This document shows, piece by piece, positions 9,751 through 17,228 of a DNA stretch of 64,000 bases. This DNA is from G963663615 sp963663615 (GTDB lineage: Bacteria > Bacteroidota > Ignavibacteria > Ignavibacteriales > Melioribacteraceae). Position 1 is the first letter of the stretch, and each line of letters starts with the position of its first letter. The position numbers and the translations under genes were made by a program. Location: positions 310,001 to 374,000 of the forward strand of contig OY760517.1 of assembly GCA_963663615.1 (NCBI GenBank), given 5' to 3'. The notes below the pieces were generated by a model. The model made no database searches, was not told where the DNA came from, and was given only the letters and a program-made list of their open reading frames with translations.

Positions 9751-10008
9751 TTAGTAATACTTCTGGACTATTTTCAAAAATATATCACCTCGTATCCAAT
9801 TGTTTTCTATCTTTTTCCCGTGAGGTGTATGAACATAATCCCATTTGTATTTTCTCTTGGTTAAATAATCTGCATCTGCTGCTTTCACTGCTTTTAGACC
9901 ACCAGTAAAACCAACTAGGACATTTTCTTTACTTTCTTTACTTTCTTTACATATTTTACAAATTTCTATAAAGTTAACTCTTCCAATATAATTTTTTTCT
10001 CTTTTCAT
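9751..10008 (-). CDS. Small protein of unknown function
   Basis: An 85-residue product from the ATG at 10008, which follows AGGAG by 8 bases; a longer start at 10089 after GAGGG is also possible (112 residues). It contains a Cys pair (ICKICKE), an in-frame 9-base tandem repeat giving KESKESKE, and a C-terminal half with aromatic residues (KYKWDYVHTPHGKKIENNWI). No family recognised. It lies between the broken RhuM gene and a palindromic repeat, so it is part of the accessory region. Confidence 0.5.
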   Translation of the reverse strand: MKREKNYIGRVNFIEICKICKESKESKENVLVGFTGGLKAVKAADADYLTKRKYKWDYVHTPHGKKIENNWIRGDIFLKIVQKYY

Positions 10009-10360
10009 TTTGGAATCTCCTACTCTTTTGAAAGGTTGAGAAATTTTAGGATTATTAACCCCTCTGTGCAAAGGTAATTTATTTAACATAATACCCTCAT
10101 ACTATATAGATAATATTTATTGATTTTAATAGAAATAGTAATTTTAATATAATGCTTTTCTTACAAAAAAAATTCTAAAGCAATAATTATTAAGAATGGC
10201 TTAATATTCGAGTTAATAAATAATCTAAAGCTGAAAAAGGCAGAAGGAAATAGGTCTTTACATTTTCTGTTTTTGGTGAGAAGTCTCAACTTTATAAATA
10301 AATTAGATGCGTTTAAAAAAAGAGTAAAACCAACAAGTGGGTAATCACTCCAAAGGTTAA

Positions 10361-10525
10361 AAAGTTATACCTCATCCTAAATCCTTCTCCTACAAGGAGA
10401 AGGATTTTATGTCTGGTTAAGAGAGTATTATAAAATTTTGTGAAAATTAAGGTTATTTTACTTATTGTTTAACAGCCCTTCTCGCCTTGTAGGAGAGAAG
10501 AGTATGGGATGAGAGGTTTAAAACT
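10361..10525. repeat. MITE-like palindromic repeat, copy A
   Basis: About 165 bases with long imperfect terminal inverted repeats: the left end AAGTTATACCTCATCC pairs with the right end GGGATGAGAGGTTTAAAACTT, and inner arms (TCCTTCTCC and GGAGAGAAG) pair as well. The centre holds GTCTGGTTAA and an AT-rich stretch. Related copies lie at 13411-13575 and 16449-16612, with shortened forms near 18931 and 20881. No transposase is present, so it would be a non-autonomous element or a structured REP-type repeat. Confidence 0.8.
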
Positions 10526-10527
10526 TG

Positions 10528-10576
10528 TGGTACGTTACGGGCAGGGATATATTAACCTCCTTTAATACTACCTAAC
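10528..10576. repeat. Shared cassette-leader segment, copy 1
   Basis: On the minus strand, the bases after the attC core read GTTAGGTAGTATTAAAGG, then AGGTTAATATATCCCTGCCC and GTAACGTACC. The same sequence with very few changes follows the attC at 14973-15033 (14932-14979). It therefore looks like the shared 5' end of two cassettes, or a block carried along with the palindromic repeat. The tail GGTACGTTACGGGCAGGG also abuts the palindromic repeats at 13575, 16612 and 19000. Confidence 0.65.
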
Positions 10577-10700
10577 CTATCAAATATAACCCGATTTGCC
10601 CAACGTATTGTATAACAACGAGTTATCAACGGTGAAACTTAAAATGTGGATAAGTCTCGACCACCGAATTGGCAAATTCGGGTTGATACGGTTGTTATGC
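10570..10700 (-). other. attC-like integron recombination site (131 bp)
   Basis: On the minus strand the site begins at GCATAAC (R''-like, overlapping the TAA stop of the HEPN gene) and ends at GTTAGGT, which fits the GTTRRRY R' core. Inner arms AACCCGAATTTGCC and GGCAAATCGGGTT are complementary apart from one extra A, as in the L''/L' pair with an extrahelical base. The centre has an additional hairpin (TATAACAACG...CGGTTGTTATGC and CCGAATT/AATTCGG). Length is within the upper range of known attC sites. Weak points are one mismatch in R'' and unequal spacers. Confidence 0.55.
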
Positions 10701-11177
10701 TTTACCTCGATTAAAATACTGATTTTTTGCAGCAAAGAAAAACTGATTAATAAAATCTCCAAAATAATCAATCTCAATTTTTGCTTCAAATTTATTACTT
10801 CCATCTGGCTCTTGGTCATGGAAAACAATATCTTTATTTTCAATGTTAAATCGTGCATGAGTCAATGAATTCCTGATCCTCCGGCAAATATCTTTTGATT
10901 TTTTCTCATTACCAACAACAATTTTGAAATGATCTGTTGAAATGCTATCAAAATTAAAAACATTGAACTCAGATTGTTGAGGATATACAAAGCATAAATA
11001 TGAAGCCGCAAGTAGGCTGCCAATATTCAGCGGCGATACATTTTGATATTTTTGCTTAAATACAGATAACAAGTCTTTAACTTTTTTTTCTTCATTTACT
11101 GGGTCTATACTATCGTAGCACCAAAGAAGACTCATATATCCTTGTAATAAAATATTCCAATCAGTTTTTGTCTCCAT
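10695..11177 (-). CDS. HEPN family ribonuclease-like protein
   Basis: A 160-residue, probably all-helical protein with the HEPN catalytic motif R102-N-S-L-T-H107 (R-x4-H) in a context RRIRNSLTHARFNIENKDIV followed by a strand-turn and FGDFINQFFFAA. This is the layout of the pEK499-p136-like HEPN group, whose members are predicted or proven RNases acting as toxins. No MNT antitoxin gene is adjacent. The stop codon lies inside the attC-like site at 10570-10700, as is usual for integron cassettes. A promoter of its own is not evident. Confidence 0.78.
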   Translation of the reverse strand: METKTDWNILLQGYMSLLWCYDSIDPVNEEKKVKDLLSVFKQKYQNVSPLNIGSLLAASYLCFVYPQQSEFNVFNFDSISTDHFKIVVGNEKKSKDICRRIRNSLTHARFNIENKDIVFHDQEPDGSNKFEAKIEIDYFGDFINQFFFAAKNQYFNRGKA

Positions 11178-11203
11178 AGTTTTTTCCTTTGTTAATATTT
11201 GAG

Positions 11204-11390
11204 CAAAACGGCGTTACTTTTCACCCGTCCGCCCCGAACAACGATGCCGAATAAAAAGCTACTGCCAATAATATTTAACAATTATATTTATTAGAACAAT
11301 GTTACAAGCAATGCTAACCTTTTCACTTAATCCGAGAACTATAACAATGCCGCATTGAAAAAAGCGGTCGGGTGGAAAAGCTGGTTAGGC
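11204..11390 (-). other. Long palindromic attC-like site
   Basis: Just after the lipoprotein gene the minus strand reads GCCTAAC, a perfect inverse core (RYYYAAC), then CAGCTTTTCCACCCGACCGC. About 130 bases on, a complementary arm GCGGACGGGTGAAAAG is found, pairing with one unpaired C, followed by GTAACGCC in place of a normal GTTRRRY core. A second possible right arm (GTGAAAAGGTTAGCA, about 11323-11337) would give a shorter site of about 70 bases. One arm may belong to a lost cassette. The HEPN gene starts about 27 bases after the far end. Confidence 0.45.
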
Positions 11391-11401
11391 AGTAATCACA
11401 A

Positions 11402-12967
11402 TTAATCATAATCAGCTATCCTAGCACCATACCTTATAGAACTCGGGGTTCTGTTACCATAATAAACACTGATTTCAAATCTAGATTTTCTACCCGCATA
11501 AATAACATCTATATAATCAAAACTTTGCTTTGTATTATTATTATACTTATCTGACACAGTTCCTTTTACTTTTACATTACGTACAGTCCGTCCTAAATTA
11601 TTTACAACAATTCCTTTTACTTTTATAGAATAATCGTCAAATTCTGCATCTAAATTGGTTATTTTTAATTTTGTTAATTCGTCAGTCATATTACTTAATT
11701 CAACTAAATACTTTACTGTTGAATTATTTGAAGAAAGCAATATTGTTTTTAACGAATCTGCTTTTTCAGTATCATTATTTTCCACAAAACTTCGCCATAA
11801 ATTATATTTATCCATATCATCTAATTTAGTACTAAGCCCATAATAGGTTATGGCTTCAGAAAATAATTCTTGTTCATAATAAAATTTAGCAATGTGTATA
11901 TATAATTCATCTTTAGAATTTACATCATTTGCATATTCAAGGGATTTTTTAAGAGTCTCAATAGATTTATTTATATCTCCGTAGTTAAAATATATTTCTG
12001 CAATTTCAATATTCGCTTTGCTTTTTATTGACGCTGATATATTTGGTTGCATAAATTGATTTAGATAGCTTATTAAATTCTCTTTATGGCTGTATTCATA
12101 CTTTCTTTTTTCCGAATTATAAGTTTTTTGCCTTGACGCAATTGAAGAAATACAAATCGATGAAAATTGTTCATCAACTTCTATACTATCACTATATTGT
12201 TTTTTGAAAGCCAAGTAATATTTTAGTAATTGTGAAACCTTTGATGAGTCAGGAGTTTGTGCTATTGGTTTTGTAATATTTCGTAACGAATCCGAAAACT
12301 CGATTAAGTCAACATCGAATTTTAGATCACTATTGTTGTAATTTGATTTAAACTGTTTTGTAAATTCTGAAATACTGAAAGTAGTATCACACCCAATGCT
12401 GAAAAGCCAATAATATGCGTTATCGGAAAGATCGTTTTTATCATCAACAATAAGATTAAAATTACTAATTGCTTCTTTAACTAGTTTGTTTTCACACTTT
12501 TTATCGTCGATTTCCTTTTCCATTTTTAATTGTTTGAGAATATCACTTTCAGTATTTAATAAGGCTTTTTTTGCTGAAATCCATTGGCTATAACTTAAGA
12601 TTGCGTTGAAGAAAAGTTCTTCAGATAAAACATCATGAGAATCCAATATTATAATTCTTTCAAAAGTCTTTTGTAATTCTTCAACAAGCGATGAAGTAAA
12701 TGAGGGAATGTTAATAAATTTAGATTTTCTTGGATTTAAAAAATCTTCGATTTTATAGTCTGGAAAAAGTTGATTACGCTGAACTTCGAAAAGCAAATGA
12801 TAAGCATCAATATTTTTAGGATTATTTTTTATCTCTTGATTTAATTTCTCAGAAGCATTTGACCAATCTTTAAGTTCAATAAATGTTTTTGCATCTTTGA
12901 TTTCTTGAGACTCACAACCAATAGCAATAATTAGTAACGAAATAATGACAAATAATTTTTTAATCAT
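11402..12967 (-). CDS. Lipoprotein with TPR-like repeats and C-terminal FxLYD-like domain
   Basis: A 521-residue precursor with a lipoprotein signal ending at C18 (LLIIAIGC). Residues 19-70 form a TPR-like unit, and helical repeats recur around 305-400 (IEIAEIYFNYGDINKSIETL, LYIHIAKFYYEQELFSEAIT). The last about 80 residues are a beta domain (YSIKVKGIVVNNLGRTVRNV) resembling FxLYD domains. The N-terminus CESQEIKDAKTFIELKDW closely parallels CQSSELTSAKLYISQKNW of the chromosomal lipoprotein at 25284-26447, so the two share an ancestor. ATG at 12967 lies 19 bases after a GTTAGGC core with a RBS-like AGAGG between, the short leader typical of cassettes. Confidence 0.72.
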   Translation of the reverse strand: MIKKLFVIISLLIIAIGCESQEIKDAKTFIELKDWSNASEKLNQEIKNNPKNIDAYHLLFEVQRNQLFPDYKIEDFLNPRKSKFINIPSFTSSLVEELQKTFERIIILDSHDVLSEELFFNAILSYSQWISAKKALLNTESDILKQLKMEKEIDDKKCENKLVKEAISNFNLIVDDKNDLSDNAYYWLFSIGCDTTFSISEFTKQFKSNYNNSDLKFDVDLIEFSDSLRNITKPIAQTPDSSKVSQLLKYYLAFKKQYSDSIEVDEQFSSICISSIASRQKTYNSEKRKYEYSHKENLISYLNQFMQPNISASIKSKANIEIAEIYFNYGDINKSIETLKKSLEYANDVNSKDELYIHIAKFYYEQELFSEAITYYGLSTKLDDMDKYNLWRSFVENNDTEKADSLKTILLSSNNSTVKYLVELSNMTDELTKLKITNLDAEFDDYSIKVKGIVVNNLGRTVRNVKVKGTVSDKYNNNTKQSFDYIDVIYAGRKSRFEISVYYGNRTPSSIRYGARIADYD

Positions 12968-13117
12968 TTTTGACCTCTTATTTACTGCCTAACATTAATT
13001 ATACAACATTAATGTTATATATTACTATTTTCTTAAACTTGATATGCAACATAATATCTGTTATATCAAAAATTTAGATAAATGAAAAGCAAACTTTTAT
13101 CTCAGGTTGAAGAGCAT

Positions 13118-13289
13118 CTAATAGTAAAACTTTACAGCCGCCGAACAATCAATTCTTACATATTCATTAATAGTACTTATTGATTTTTCAATATCGATAT
13201 TACCATCTGCTTGGGAATTCTACTTCATAAATATCATCTGCACCAAACGTTTTACCAAGAAACTTTATTGTTCGTTCAGTTACCTTCAT
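13118..13289 (-). pseudogene. Decayed small gene inside 608-bp repeat, copy 1
   Basis: The minus strand starts MKVTERTIKFLGKTFGADD and runs to EFPSRW then a stop at 13200. In the neighbouring frame the text continues ADGNIDIEKSISTINEYVRI and ends at 13118. A one-base shift thus separates two halves of a former protein of about 56 residues. The same frameshift is present in the other copy, so it predates the duplication. No family recognised. Confidence 0.45.
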
Positions 13290-13410
13290 TTGTAATAAAT
13301 TGAATATCGCTTTTTATAGCAATAAAAAATAATTTGTAATATTAATACTTAAAGTACTTTAATGAAGATAATAAAGCAAGAAATATCTTCAAAAAACCTT
13401 GTAGTTTAAA

Positions 13411-13575
13411 AAGTTATACCTCATCCTAAATCCTTCTCCTAAAAGGAGAAGGACTTAATGTCTGGTTAACAGACTTTTATGAAATCCTGTGAAAATTAAG
13501 GCTCTTTTACTTATTGTTTATTAGCCCTTCTCGCCTTATAGGAGAGAAGGGTATGGGATGAGAGGTTTAAAACCT
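13411..13575. repeat. MITE-like palindromic repeat, copy B
   Basis: Full-length copy of the element seen at 10361-10525, here inside the first 608-bp repeat. Ends AAGTTATACCTCATCC and GGGATGAGAGGTTTAAAAC are inverted repeats, with inner arms TCCTTCTCCT and AGGAGAGAAGG. The loop region contains GTCTGGTTAACAG. Confidence 0.8.
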
Positions 13576-13624
13576 ATGGTACGTTACGGGCAGGCAAGTT
13601 ACATCTCACGATTACCTATTCATG

Positions 13625-14725
13625 TTATTCATCCAAAATAAGGCTGGCAATCTTCAGGTTTATCTGATTAGGACTTACTTTCCAATTGGATGCACCGTTG
13701 GTTAACAAAACAACGGTTACGTTTTGATTAGTCTTTTCATTCCAGTAGTGCCGGAAAGATGAAATACCTGCACCTCCATGCCCTGTCATTCGGTAGTTAT
13801 CCTGCAATCTGTAAGCTTCCCAACCCAATCCGAAGTTACCGTTCTTGCCATTATTTAGTTTTACCGGAGTCCAGATATTTTCAAGTTGTTCCCCGGATAA
13901 AATCTCTTCATTTTGTATTGCCTGAAACCATTTGATTAAATCGTTCATGTTTATATTTAATCCGGCTCCGGCGTACATTGGTGAGGAGTAGTTCAACGGA
14001 AACATTTCCAATTTGTTGTTAACATTTTGATAGCACGTAACCCGATTGGGAATAACCTTTTTGAAACCGCCATATTCAGCAGAGCTTAACTGCAACTTAT
14101 CGAAGTATTCCTGCTTCATAAAAGTTTCAAAATCCTGTTGAGCCAATTCTTCGATTATAATCCGGATAAGCAAAAAGCCGGTTGCGTTGTACCTGGATTC
14201 TGTTCCCGGCTCCGAGCTAAATGGTTTGTCTTTTAATGCATTTATAACAAAGCTCTCACTTTGCGGTGCGAGAAAGATTTGGTATTCAATTTGGTCAGGT
14301 ATTCCGGAAGTATGAGAAAGCAGTTGCTTTAGGGTTAACTTACGCCACGATTCGGGTAAGTCGTCTCTATCAGGAAGAAACTCACCAACAGTTTCGTTTA
14401 CGCTTCTTTCGTTGAGCTGCAATAACTTATGCAGTGCAACCGAGCTGAACAGTTTGGATATGCTGGCGACCGGGAATACGTTATCGTGAGTAATTGGTAC
14501 GTTAAGTTGTGCATTGGCTAAGCCAAAAGTTTTTTGATGTACTAACTTGTTATCTATAAGAATGGCATAGTTTAATCCGACAATACCTTGGCTATCGGTC
14601 ATTTGTTTTACATAGGCATCGGTTTTATTAAAAACACCGCTAATATTATTGAGTAAATAATCCTGACTGTATGTGTGTAAATTGAATGCTAAAAATAATA
14701 GCATAGTAAGTGCGAAGTATTTCAT
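13625..14725 (-). CDS. Exported serine hydrolase, class C beta-lactamase fold
   Basis: A 366-residue precursor with a signal peptide (first about 20 residues, ending TYSQ). The beta-lactamase/penicillin-binding fold is supported by the S88-I-S-K91 nucleophile motif (VASISKLFSS), RYNATGFLL in the place of the YxN motif (here Y-N-A, so the third position is altered), and MTGHGGAGISSF as the HxG/KTG equivalent near the C-terminus. Members act on D-alanyl peptides or small esters in the periplasm; true beta-lactamase activity is not implied. It lies in a cassette bounded by cores at 14973 and 12987, but its 247-base leader is long for a cassette and could carry its own promoter. Confidence 0.87.
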   Translation of the reverse strand: MKYFALTMLLFLAFNLHTYSQDYLLNNISGVFNKTDAYVKQMTDSQGIVGLNYAILIDNKLVHQKTFGLANAQLNVPITHDNVFPVASISKLFSSVALHKLLQLNERSVNETVGEFLPDRDDLPESWRKLTLKQLLSHTSGIPDQIEYQIFLAPQSESFVINALKDKPFSSEPGTESRYNATGFLLIRIIIEELAQQDFETFMKQEYFDKLQLSSAEYGGFKKVIPNRVTCYQNVNNKLEMFPLNYSSPMYAGAGLNINMNDLIKWFQAIQNEEILSGEQLENIWTPVKLNNGKNGNFGLGWEAYRLQDNYRMTGHGGAGISSFRHYWNEKTNQNVTVVLLTNGASNWKVSPNQINLKIASLILDE

Positions 14726-14931
14726 TATTAAGCTTTCTGTTTATATGAAAAGATGATGCGTATTTCAGCAATGTAGTTGGTTTTTTAGTCGTATAACAAG
14801 TGAAATAGTTCTGTGAGGGGGCTTTATACTAATTTATAAACTTTGTTTTTTTTGTTAAGACACATAGAGTGCAGTTTCTTTAGCTTGCGTTAAATTGTAG
14901 GACGTAGAGGCTTGAAAAGCCGTTACGAGGT

Positions 14932-14979
14932 AGTACGTTACGGGCGGGGATATATTAACCTCCTTTAATACTACCTAAC
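14932..14979. repeat. Shared cassette-leader segment, copy 2
   Basis: Second copy of the block at 10528-10576. On the minus strand it reads from GTTAGGT through AGTATTAAAGGAGG and TTAATATATCCCCGCCC to GTAACGTAC. Here no palindromic repeat follows; the sequence continues with a small hairpin (CGTAACGGCTTTTCAAGCC) into the leader of the hydrolase gene. Confidence 0.65.
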
Positions 14980-15033
14980 GTCGCAAATCAGCCGCGTCGC
15001 TTTTTGGCGTCGGCTGGATTTGCCTTGTTAGCC
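14973..15033 (-). other. attC site of an integron gene cassette (61 bp)
   Basis: Read on the minus strand: R'' GGCTAAC, 5-base spacer AAGGC, L'' AAATCCAGCCGACGC, loop CAAAAA, L' GCGACGCGGCTGATTT, 5-base spacer GCGAC, R' GTTAGGT. The L arms pair with one extra C in L'' (AAATC-C-AGCCG against CGGCTGATTT), the extrahelical base that orients integrase cleavage. Both spacers are 5 bases, and the total is 61 bases, as in classical attC sites. R' fits GTTRRRY; R'' deviates at one base. The end of the PLD gene, including its stop, is embedded in the site. Confidence 0.88.
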
Positions 15034-16007
15034 ATGTATTTTTTCATCTTGCTTATGAGCAATGGTATGCCCTTTAATGAATATGCTAGATCAAAAACTT
15101 TATGCTCGTTTTGGACTAAGTACTTGGCGATGTCCATTTCCTGAACCGCCCTCTTGAAAGCATCCACGACTTCGGCTGTAATTTCAAATGGGGGAGTTGG
15201 AACATCCAAATCCTTACGTTGAATAGCACACTTGGGGTATTCGTAACCATCATCAACCACACCATTTTCAAATATTTCGTGGATATACAGCCAATCTGGC
15301 CTTGCCGATTTGTGTGGCTTGTTTGAATCCGTGATACGCCAAACTAACGCCCATTTGTTCTTTTCAACTTTATCAGTGCGAGCAAAATGAATGTCATTGT
15401 TTATTAAGGATTCTATAGCTTTTATATCATCAGAATACTCGCAGTTATCCGGCTGATACCAAAGAATGTAAAAATGGTCCTCCCCAAGCTGCTCAAAATC
15501 CGAGAAATCAGGGATATTATTCTTGACCCTGACTATTCGATTGGCTATCGCTGCCCCCCATGTCTGCTCAAGCACTTTTAGCTGAGACTTCTTCGACGTA
15601 GTTGTTGGGTATTGTTTTTGGGCTCGCTTTTTCAGGTCATCGAAGACTTTGTTAACCTTTTTTAGACTTTCTGTGGCATTAACTTCTGCACAAAGCTCCA
15701 CTAGGCCTTCAGCACCAAGCCCATTGCGCGTGAGATTGGCGCTTCCTAGAACTGCCGCATTTCTTCCTATGTACGTTTTTGCATGCAATTCATCGAGAAA
15801 GGCCACTTTCTCCCATCCGATTTTTCTTACAAGATCGGCAATTGCCCAAGGATTGCTACCGATAGTTGGTGAAACAATAATCGATTCTAAACGGCTTACA
15901 TCAGGTATAAATGTCTGCCAATCAGCACCGATATAGGCAACTGCTATTTTCAACGGCTTACAATCGTTCACTGCCTTCCGTATATCATTCTCAACGAGAA
16001 CCTTCAC
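14988..16007 (-). CDS. Phospholipase D-like (HKD) family protein
   Basis: A 339-residue protein with one HKD-type half-site, H75-A-K77 in DELHAKTYIGRNAAVLGSAN followed by LTRNGLG, typical of PLD-fold nucleases and lipases that act as dimers. The N-terminal 60 residues resemble the preceding Rossmann-like part of the fold; the C-terminal 200 residues have no family I recognise. Start is the GTG at 16007, four to five bases after GGAGG and 17 bases after the GTTAGGC core. The gene ends within its own attC. Base composition is visibly richer in G and C than the neighbours, which suggests recent acquisition as a cassette. Possible role in defence against foreign DNA is inference. Confidence 0.8.
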   Translation of the reverse strand: MKVLVENDIRKAVNDCKPLKIAVAYIGADWQTFIPDVSRLESIIVSPTIGSNPWAIADLVRKIGWEKVAFLDELHAKTYIGRNAAVLGSANLTRNGLGAEGLVELCAEVNATESLKKVNKVFDDLKKRAQKQYPTTTSKKSQLKVLEQTWGAAIANRIVRVKNNIPDFSDFEQLGEDHFYILWYQPDNCEYSDDIKAIESLINNDIHFARTDKVEKNKWALVWRITDSNKPHKSARPDWLYIHEIFENGVVDDGYEYPKCAIQRKDLDVPTPPFEITAEVVDAFKRAVQEMDIAKYLVQNEHKVFDLAYSLKGIPLLISKMKKYMANKANPADAKKRRG

Positions 16008-16155
16008 AGTTCCTCCGTATTTGTGCCTAACATTAATTATACAACATTAATGTTATATATTATTATTTTCTTAAACTTGAAATGCAACATAATATTTAGT
16101 ATGTCAAAAATTTAGATAAATGAAAAGCAAACTTTTATCTCAGGTTGAAGAGCAT

Positions 16156-16327
16156 CTAATAGTAAAACACTACAGTCGCCGAACAATCAAATCTTACATA
16201 TTCGTTAATAGTACTTATTGATTTCTCAATATCGATATTTCCATCTGCTTGGGAATTCTACTTCATAAATATCATCTGCACCAAACGTTTTACCAAGAAA
16301 CTTTATTGTTCGTTCAGTTACCTTCAT
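16156..16327 (-). pseudogene. Decayed small gene inside 608-bp repeat, copy 2
   Basis: Same broken reading frame as at 13118-13289 with the same internal frameshift; the start is MKVTERTIKFLGKTFGADD. Substitutions near its end change a few residues relative to copy 1. Function unknown. Confidence 0.45.
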
Positions 16328-16448
16328 TTGTAATAAATTGAATATCGCTTTTTATAGCAATAAAAAATAATTTGTAATATTAATACTTAAAGTACTTTGA
16401 TGAAGATAATAAAGCAAGAAATATCTTCAAAAAACCTTGTAGTTTAAA

Positions 16449-16612
16449 AAGTTATACCTCATCCTAAATCCTTCTCCTACAAGGAAAAGGACTTAATGTC
16501 TGGTTAACAGACTTTTATAAAATCCTGTGAAAATTAAGGCTGTTTTACTTATTGTTTAACAGCCCTTCTCGCCTTATAGGAGAGAAGGGTATGGGATGAG
16601 AGGTTAAAAATC
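16449..16612. repeat. MITE-like palindromic repeat, copy C
   Basis: Full-length copy inside the second 608-bp repeat, with ends AGTTATACCTCATCC and GGGATGAGAGGTTAAAAA. It is followed by TATGGTACATTACGGGCAGG, the tail common to all copies, immediately before the QueC-like stop codon. Confidence 0.8.
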
Positions 16613-16637
16613 TATGGTACATTACGGGCAGGGATTC

Positions 16638-17228
16638 CTACTCAATTCCTAATTCCTCCTTAACTTTTAATTGCTTGATACATCCAGGACATCTTCCGCA
16701 AGCAAGATTTGATATATGACAAGAGTGTGCTAAGGAAAGTAATTCCAGTGGGACAGAGAATTTTATTGCCAATTCATGACTAAAATAATGTATTGTATCA
16801 CAACAAATTTCTATACCCCCTTCTTGGAATATTGCTAGTTGGTTAATTAACTCATAGAATTTCAATGTCCCATCTTTATGGATATTGTCTGTTTTTACAG
16901 AAGCGAAATGTAGTCTATTGACATTATCCTTTATGCCCTGCATCAGTGCAAGAGTAATCAACAATTGATTTCTAAAAGGCCACCACTCATTTGTTGGTGA
17001 AATATCAATCTGGTTAAATCCAGATAATAAACCGGAACCAAGTTCTCTGCAATTAGCAGTTATTACTTTATGGGAAATTCTAAGTTCTTTACAAATATAT
17101 TCAGAAACATAAATTTCGCGCTTTGCAGGTAGCTGCCCATAATCAATCGTATATGCTATTTGTGGCTTAATTCCATAGGTTAAACAAATGGAATCAATAC
17201 CCCCAGATAATAAAACTGCATCTATCAT
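16638..17228 (-). CDS. QueC-like PP-loop ATPase (7-cyano-7-deazaguanine synthase family)
   Basis: A 196-residue protein from the ATG at 17228, which overlaps the upstream stop as ATGA. QueC features: PP-loop LLSGGIDS near the N-terminus, IDYGQLPAKREI, FRNQLLITLA, and a C-terminal zinc site C-x6-C-x2-C-x2-C (SCHISNLACGRCPGC). Canonical QueC makes preQ0 from carboxy-deazaguanine with ATP and ammonia. This copy is about 25-35 residues short and the usual YPDCR-type substrate segment is replaced by KTDNIHKDGTLKFYEL, so its substrate may differ. QueC paralogues occur in Qat and type IV CBASS defence, where they attach a deazaguanine to a partner protein. No other queuosine gene is nearby. Confidence 0.83.
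   Translation of the reverse strand: MIDAVLLSGGIDSICLTYGIKPQIAYTIDYGQLPAKREIYVSEYICKELRISHKVITANCRELGSGLLSGFNQIDISPTNEWWPFRNQLLITLALMQGIKDNVNRLHFASVKTDNIHKDGTLKFYELINQLAIFQEGGIEICCDTIHYFSHELAIKFSVPLELLSLAHSCHISNLACGRCPGCIKQLKVKEELGIE

Larger units (their letters stand above)
12987..13594. repeat. 608-bp direct repeat, copy 1
   Basis: This segment is repeated nearly base for base at 16025-16632, with the same length and the same orientation. It starts (plus strand) with GCCTAACATTAAT, the inverse of a GTTAGGC core, and a short hairpin TAACATTAAT/ATTAATGTTA, then a decayed small reading frame, and ends with a MITE-like palindrome plus the GGTACGTTACGGGCAGG tail. It forms the 3' part of the beta-lactamase cassette. 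Point differences between the copies show they have diverged since duplication. Confidence 0.9.
16025..16632. repeat. 608-bp direct repeat, copy 2
   Basis: Near-identical to 12987-13594, same orientation and length. It forms the distal end of the unit carrying the QueC operon and ends (minus strand) in GTTAGGC at 16031-16025, directly before the PLD cassette. The pair encloses the hydrolase and PLD genes, so recombination between copies would delete both. Confidence 0.9.

Noticed and set aside
10580..10868. Frames of about 90 residues on both strands over the HEPN 3' end and attC-like site
   Set aside because: They cross a palindromic site and the conserved HEPN motif lies in the other frame.
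13625..14725. Antibiotic-resistance beta-lactamase
   Set aside because: The fold is class C-like but many such proteins are peptidases or esterases; the YxN motif is altered and nothing indicates beta-lactam hydrolysis.
12987..16632. Composite transposon flanked by insertion sequences
   Set aside because: The 608-bp repeats encode no transposase and have no terminal inverted repeats; attC-like cores explain the borders better.
16638..17228. Ordinary queuosine biosynthesis gene queC
   Set aside because: No other queuosine gene is nearby, the substrate segment is altered, the protein is short, and it is fused in operon with NDT and a small protein.
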